From assembly GCA_037139575.1 (NCBI GenBank), contig JBAXGD010000013.1:1-12344 (forward strand): DNA of 12,344 nt. The letters run 5' to 3'. The notes beneath the pieces are model-generated. The model was given only the letters and a program-made list of their open reading frames with translations. It did not search any database and was not told where the DNA came from. A program made the position numbers and the translations under genes. Source of the stretch: CAIYEO01 sp037139575 (lineage in GTDB: Bacteria > Patescibacteriota > Saccharimonadia > Saccharimonadales > UBA4665). Below, in pieces: positions 11,609-12,344 of this stretch (positions within the stretch are counted from its first letter, which is position 1; each line of letters opens with the position of its first letter).

Positions 11609-11920
11609 TTAGATGGGCTGCACTTCAGTTATGCCTGAATGTATTTCTCTATGGCAATTTGCACATACTAAGATGCATTTATCTGCTTCAATTTTCACTT
11701 TTTCCCAAGACCTAGTAAGTCCTCCAGAGGAAATACCAAAACTTTTTGTCTTAGGGTTTAAGTGATGAAGATCTAAAGCATCGTTAGATTTGCAATAGCC
11801 ACAAATGATACATCTGCCTCCTTTATACTCTACAAGCTTGGCTTTGATTGTCTTACGACGATTCTTGACAGCTTTTTTCAAGTATTCGGCTCTGTCTACA
11901 TAACGACGATTATCTGGCAT
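11609..11920 (-). CDS. HNH homing endonuclease encoded in the group I intron
   Basis: This 103-aa protein has a basic N-terminal helix region (about residues 5-30) and an HNH nuclease domain. Zinc-binding pairs are C37/C40 (CIIC) and C86/C89 (CANC). The HH of LDLHHLNP (H52, H53) and the terminal HREIH (H90, H94) supply the HNH residues. The expected role is cleavage of intronless tRNA-Asn alleles to spread the intron. It lies in the P1 loop on the tRNA strand. Its codons for V-Q-P contain the internal guide sequence, and its stop lies in P2, so its 3' end is constrained by RNA folding. Its own extended -10 (11930-11938) sits in the intron nine bases upstream, allowing expression apart from the tRNA transcript. 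The length is normal for small intron HNH proteins. Confidence 0.88.
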   Translation of the reverse strand: MPDNRRYVDRAEYLKKAVKNRRKTIKAKLVEYKGGRCIICGYCKSNDALDLHHLNPKTKSFGISSGGLTRSWEKVKIEADKCILVCANCHREIHSGITEVQPI

Positions 11921-11929
11921 ACTATATAA

Positions 11930-11938
11930 AGTATACCA
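11930..11938 (-). promoter_or_regulatory. Intron-internal extended -10 promoter of the HNH gene
   Basis: On the minus strand TG-G-TATACT ends nine bases before ATG 11920. It begins about ten bases inside the intron. A transcript from it would lack the 5' splice site and serve only as mRNA. Confidence 0.45.
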
Positions 11939-12002
11939 TGTAGTGTTATACAGCCACCCGCTCTACCACTGAGCTACCCCGGATTATTAATGAACAGATT
12001 AG

Positions 12003-12032
12003 ATTATACAAGAAAGTAGATACCTATCGCAA
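12003..12032 (-). promoter_or_regulatory. Promoter of tRNA-Asn
   Basis: On the minus strand TTGCGA (12027-12032) and a perfect TATAAT (12003-12008) are separated by 18 bases. Transcription would start near 11996, about 13 bases before the mature tRNA 5' end at 11983. Confidence 0.6.
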
Positions 12033-12054
12033 GAAACTTTGAAAAATAAATATA

Positions 12055-12344
12055 TTAATCTTTCAAATGGATTGTTTTATCATACTCGGCTAAGAGTTCT
12101 TGGTAGATGGATAATAGCTTTTCGGCTTGCTTCTTCTCTGTATATTGCTGTGCTAGAAGTCTACTTTCATTTGACATCGTTAACTCTAGCTCGTCCGAAT
12201 TCAATATTTTAAGTATGGATTGTGCTAGGTCTTCTTTATTGGGTTTAGCAATTATTCCATTTACATTATTCTTAACGACAGAAGTTATATCTTTATCTAT
12301 CATTACGACTGGTAGACCGGCAGATGCAGCTTCATTTATTACCA
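12055..12344 (-). CDS. Glycosyltransferase family 4-like protein, C-terminal end (5' part outside window)
   Basis: The frame is open to the window edge. The visible 96 codons begin VINEAASAGLPVVM and continue through DITSVVKNNVNGIIAKPNKEDLAQSILKIL to a charged C-terminal helix. The EAASAGLPVV segment, followed by a NGIIAKP loop and a DLAxSIxxIL helix, is the nucleotide-sugar-binding end of GT-B fold glycosyltransferases, in which a conserved Glu contacts the sugar nucleotide. The Met at 12303 is internal, not the start. The enzyme probably builds cell-surface glycan, but donor and acceptor cannot be told. The tRNA-Asn promoter begins about 20 bases after its stop, on the same strand. Confidence 0.85.
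   Translation of the reverse strand, partial: VINEAASAGLPVVMIDKDITSVVKNNVNGIIAKPNKEDLAQSILKILNSDELELTMSNESRLLAQQYTEKKQAEKLLSIYQELLAEYDKTIHLKD

Larger units (their letters stand above)
11400..11949 (-). ncRNA. Group I intron in tRNA-Asn, probably subgroup IA
   Basis: Core helices can be read by eye on the minus strand. P1: 5' exon GGCTGT pairs with the guide GCAGCC (11621-11616), with the required U-G at the splice site. P2: CTAA/TTAG with a GTAA loop (11612-11601). P3: CAGGGTG (11590-11584) with CGCCCTG (11465-11459). P4 lies within GAATTGCGGGAA (11584-11573) and AATCCGCAGCC (11551-11541). A GCGA-capped hairpin lies in the P5 region. P7: GACTA in TTCAGAGACTA (11508-11498) with TAGTC in TATAGTCC (11435-11428). 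P8: CATCCT/AGGATG. P9: CCATTAT/ATAATGG with a GAAA loop (11424-11407). An extra GAAGG/CCTTC helix between P7 and the 3' strand of P3 is typical of IA introns. All catalytic parts are present, so self-splicing is expected. Confidence 0.9.
11359..11983 (-). tRNA. tRNA-Asn(GUU) interrupted by a group I intron
   Basis: The 5' exon is 11983-11950 and the 3' exon 11399-11359 (34 + 41 nt, CCA encoded). Joined, they fold as a full cloverleaf. The acceptor is TCCGGGG/CCCCGGA (7 perfect pairs). The D arm is GCTC/GAGC with loop AGTGGTA. The anticodon stem is GGTGG/CCACT with loop CTGTTAA. The variable loop is AGGTC, the T-stem GCTGG/CCAGT with loop TTCGAAC, and the discriminator G. The anticodon is GTT, so Asn. 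The 550-base insert falls after the second anticodon base, splitting GU|U. The 5' exon ends in U and the insert ends in G, as group I splicing requires. The exact junction follows from these rules and the fold; it is not proven. Confidence 0.88.

Noticed and set aside
11950..11983. tRNA-Tyr(GUA), read from the unspliced 5' half
   Set aside because: The 5' half followed by intron sequence would suggest GTA. Removing the group I intron gives a proper loop with GTT and the stem closes only with the distant 3' half.
1..12344. CRISPR array, intact IS element, integrase or rRNA
   Set aside because: No regularly spaced repeats, transposase or recombinase motifs, or rRNA sequence were seen on either strand.
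1..12344. UGA recoded as glycine, as in some CPR lineages
   Set aside because: The oxidoreductase ends at a TGA directly before the peptidase start, and normal-length proteins read without internal TGA.

Overview
The window is AT-rich, compact and coded on both strands. It most resembles a Patescibacteria/CPR genome, probably Candidatus Saccharibacteria. That is an inference from the small tightly packed genes, the pilin-type N-terminus on a secreted enzyme, the many small orphan proteins and the leaderless gene starts. TGA is used as an ordinary stop, so a UGA-as-glycine code is not supported.

Layout. 1-684 (-) is a kinase-fold protein cut by the window edge. 800-2590 (+) holds an unknown 2H-phosphoesterase-like protein and alanine racemase, which converges on a membrane protein at 2591-3271 (-) over a 13-bp palindrome. 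3374-5000 holds a frameshifted GNAT acetyltransferase, a small YdeI/OmpD-associated protein, a C-terminal fragment of a surface protein and a HIT hydrolase. 5195-7492 (+) is a 765-aa protein joining a type IV pilin-like N-terminus, a fibronectin III domain and a GH5-type glycosidase. 7561-8056 is decayed sequence with a remnant of a second GNAT.

8057-11384 is bounded by direct repeats of the 3' end of a tRNA-Asn gene, as in a tRNA-targeted island. It holds a short putative antitoxin, a ParE-like toxin cut off after 35 residues and joined to the last quarter of an aspartyl-tRNA synthetase gene, and a minus-strand operon of a GFO/IDH/MOCA oxidoreductase and an S51 peptidase. No integrase is visible.

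11359-11983 (-) is the most notable locus: a tRNA-Asn(GUU) gene whose anticodon is split by a 550-nt group I intron. P1, P2, P3, P4, P7, P8 and P9 can all be read by eye, and the intron encodes an HNH endonuclease in its P1 loop. Beyond it lies the C-terminus of a glycosyltransferase that continues past the window.

A recurring theme is gene-start architecture. In nearly every first gene of a transcript, a -10 box lies only 6-9 nt before the start codon, which implies leaderless mRNAs. The two genes lying inside operons instead have Shine-Dalgarno-like sequences. All calls are by eye, without database searches.
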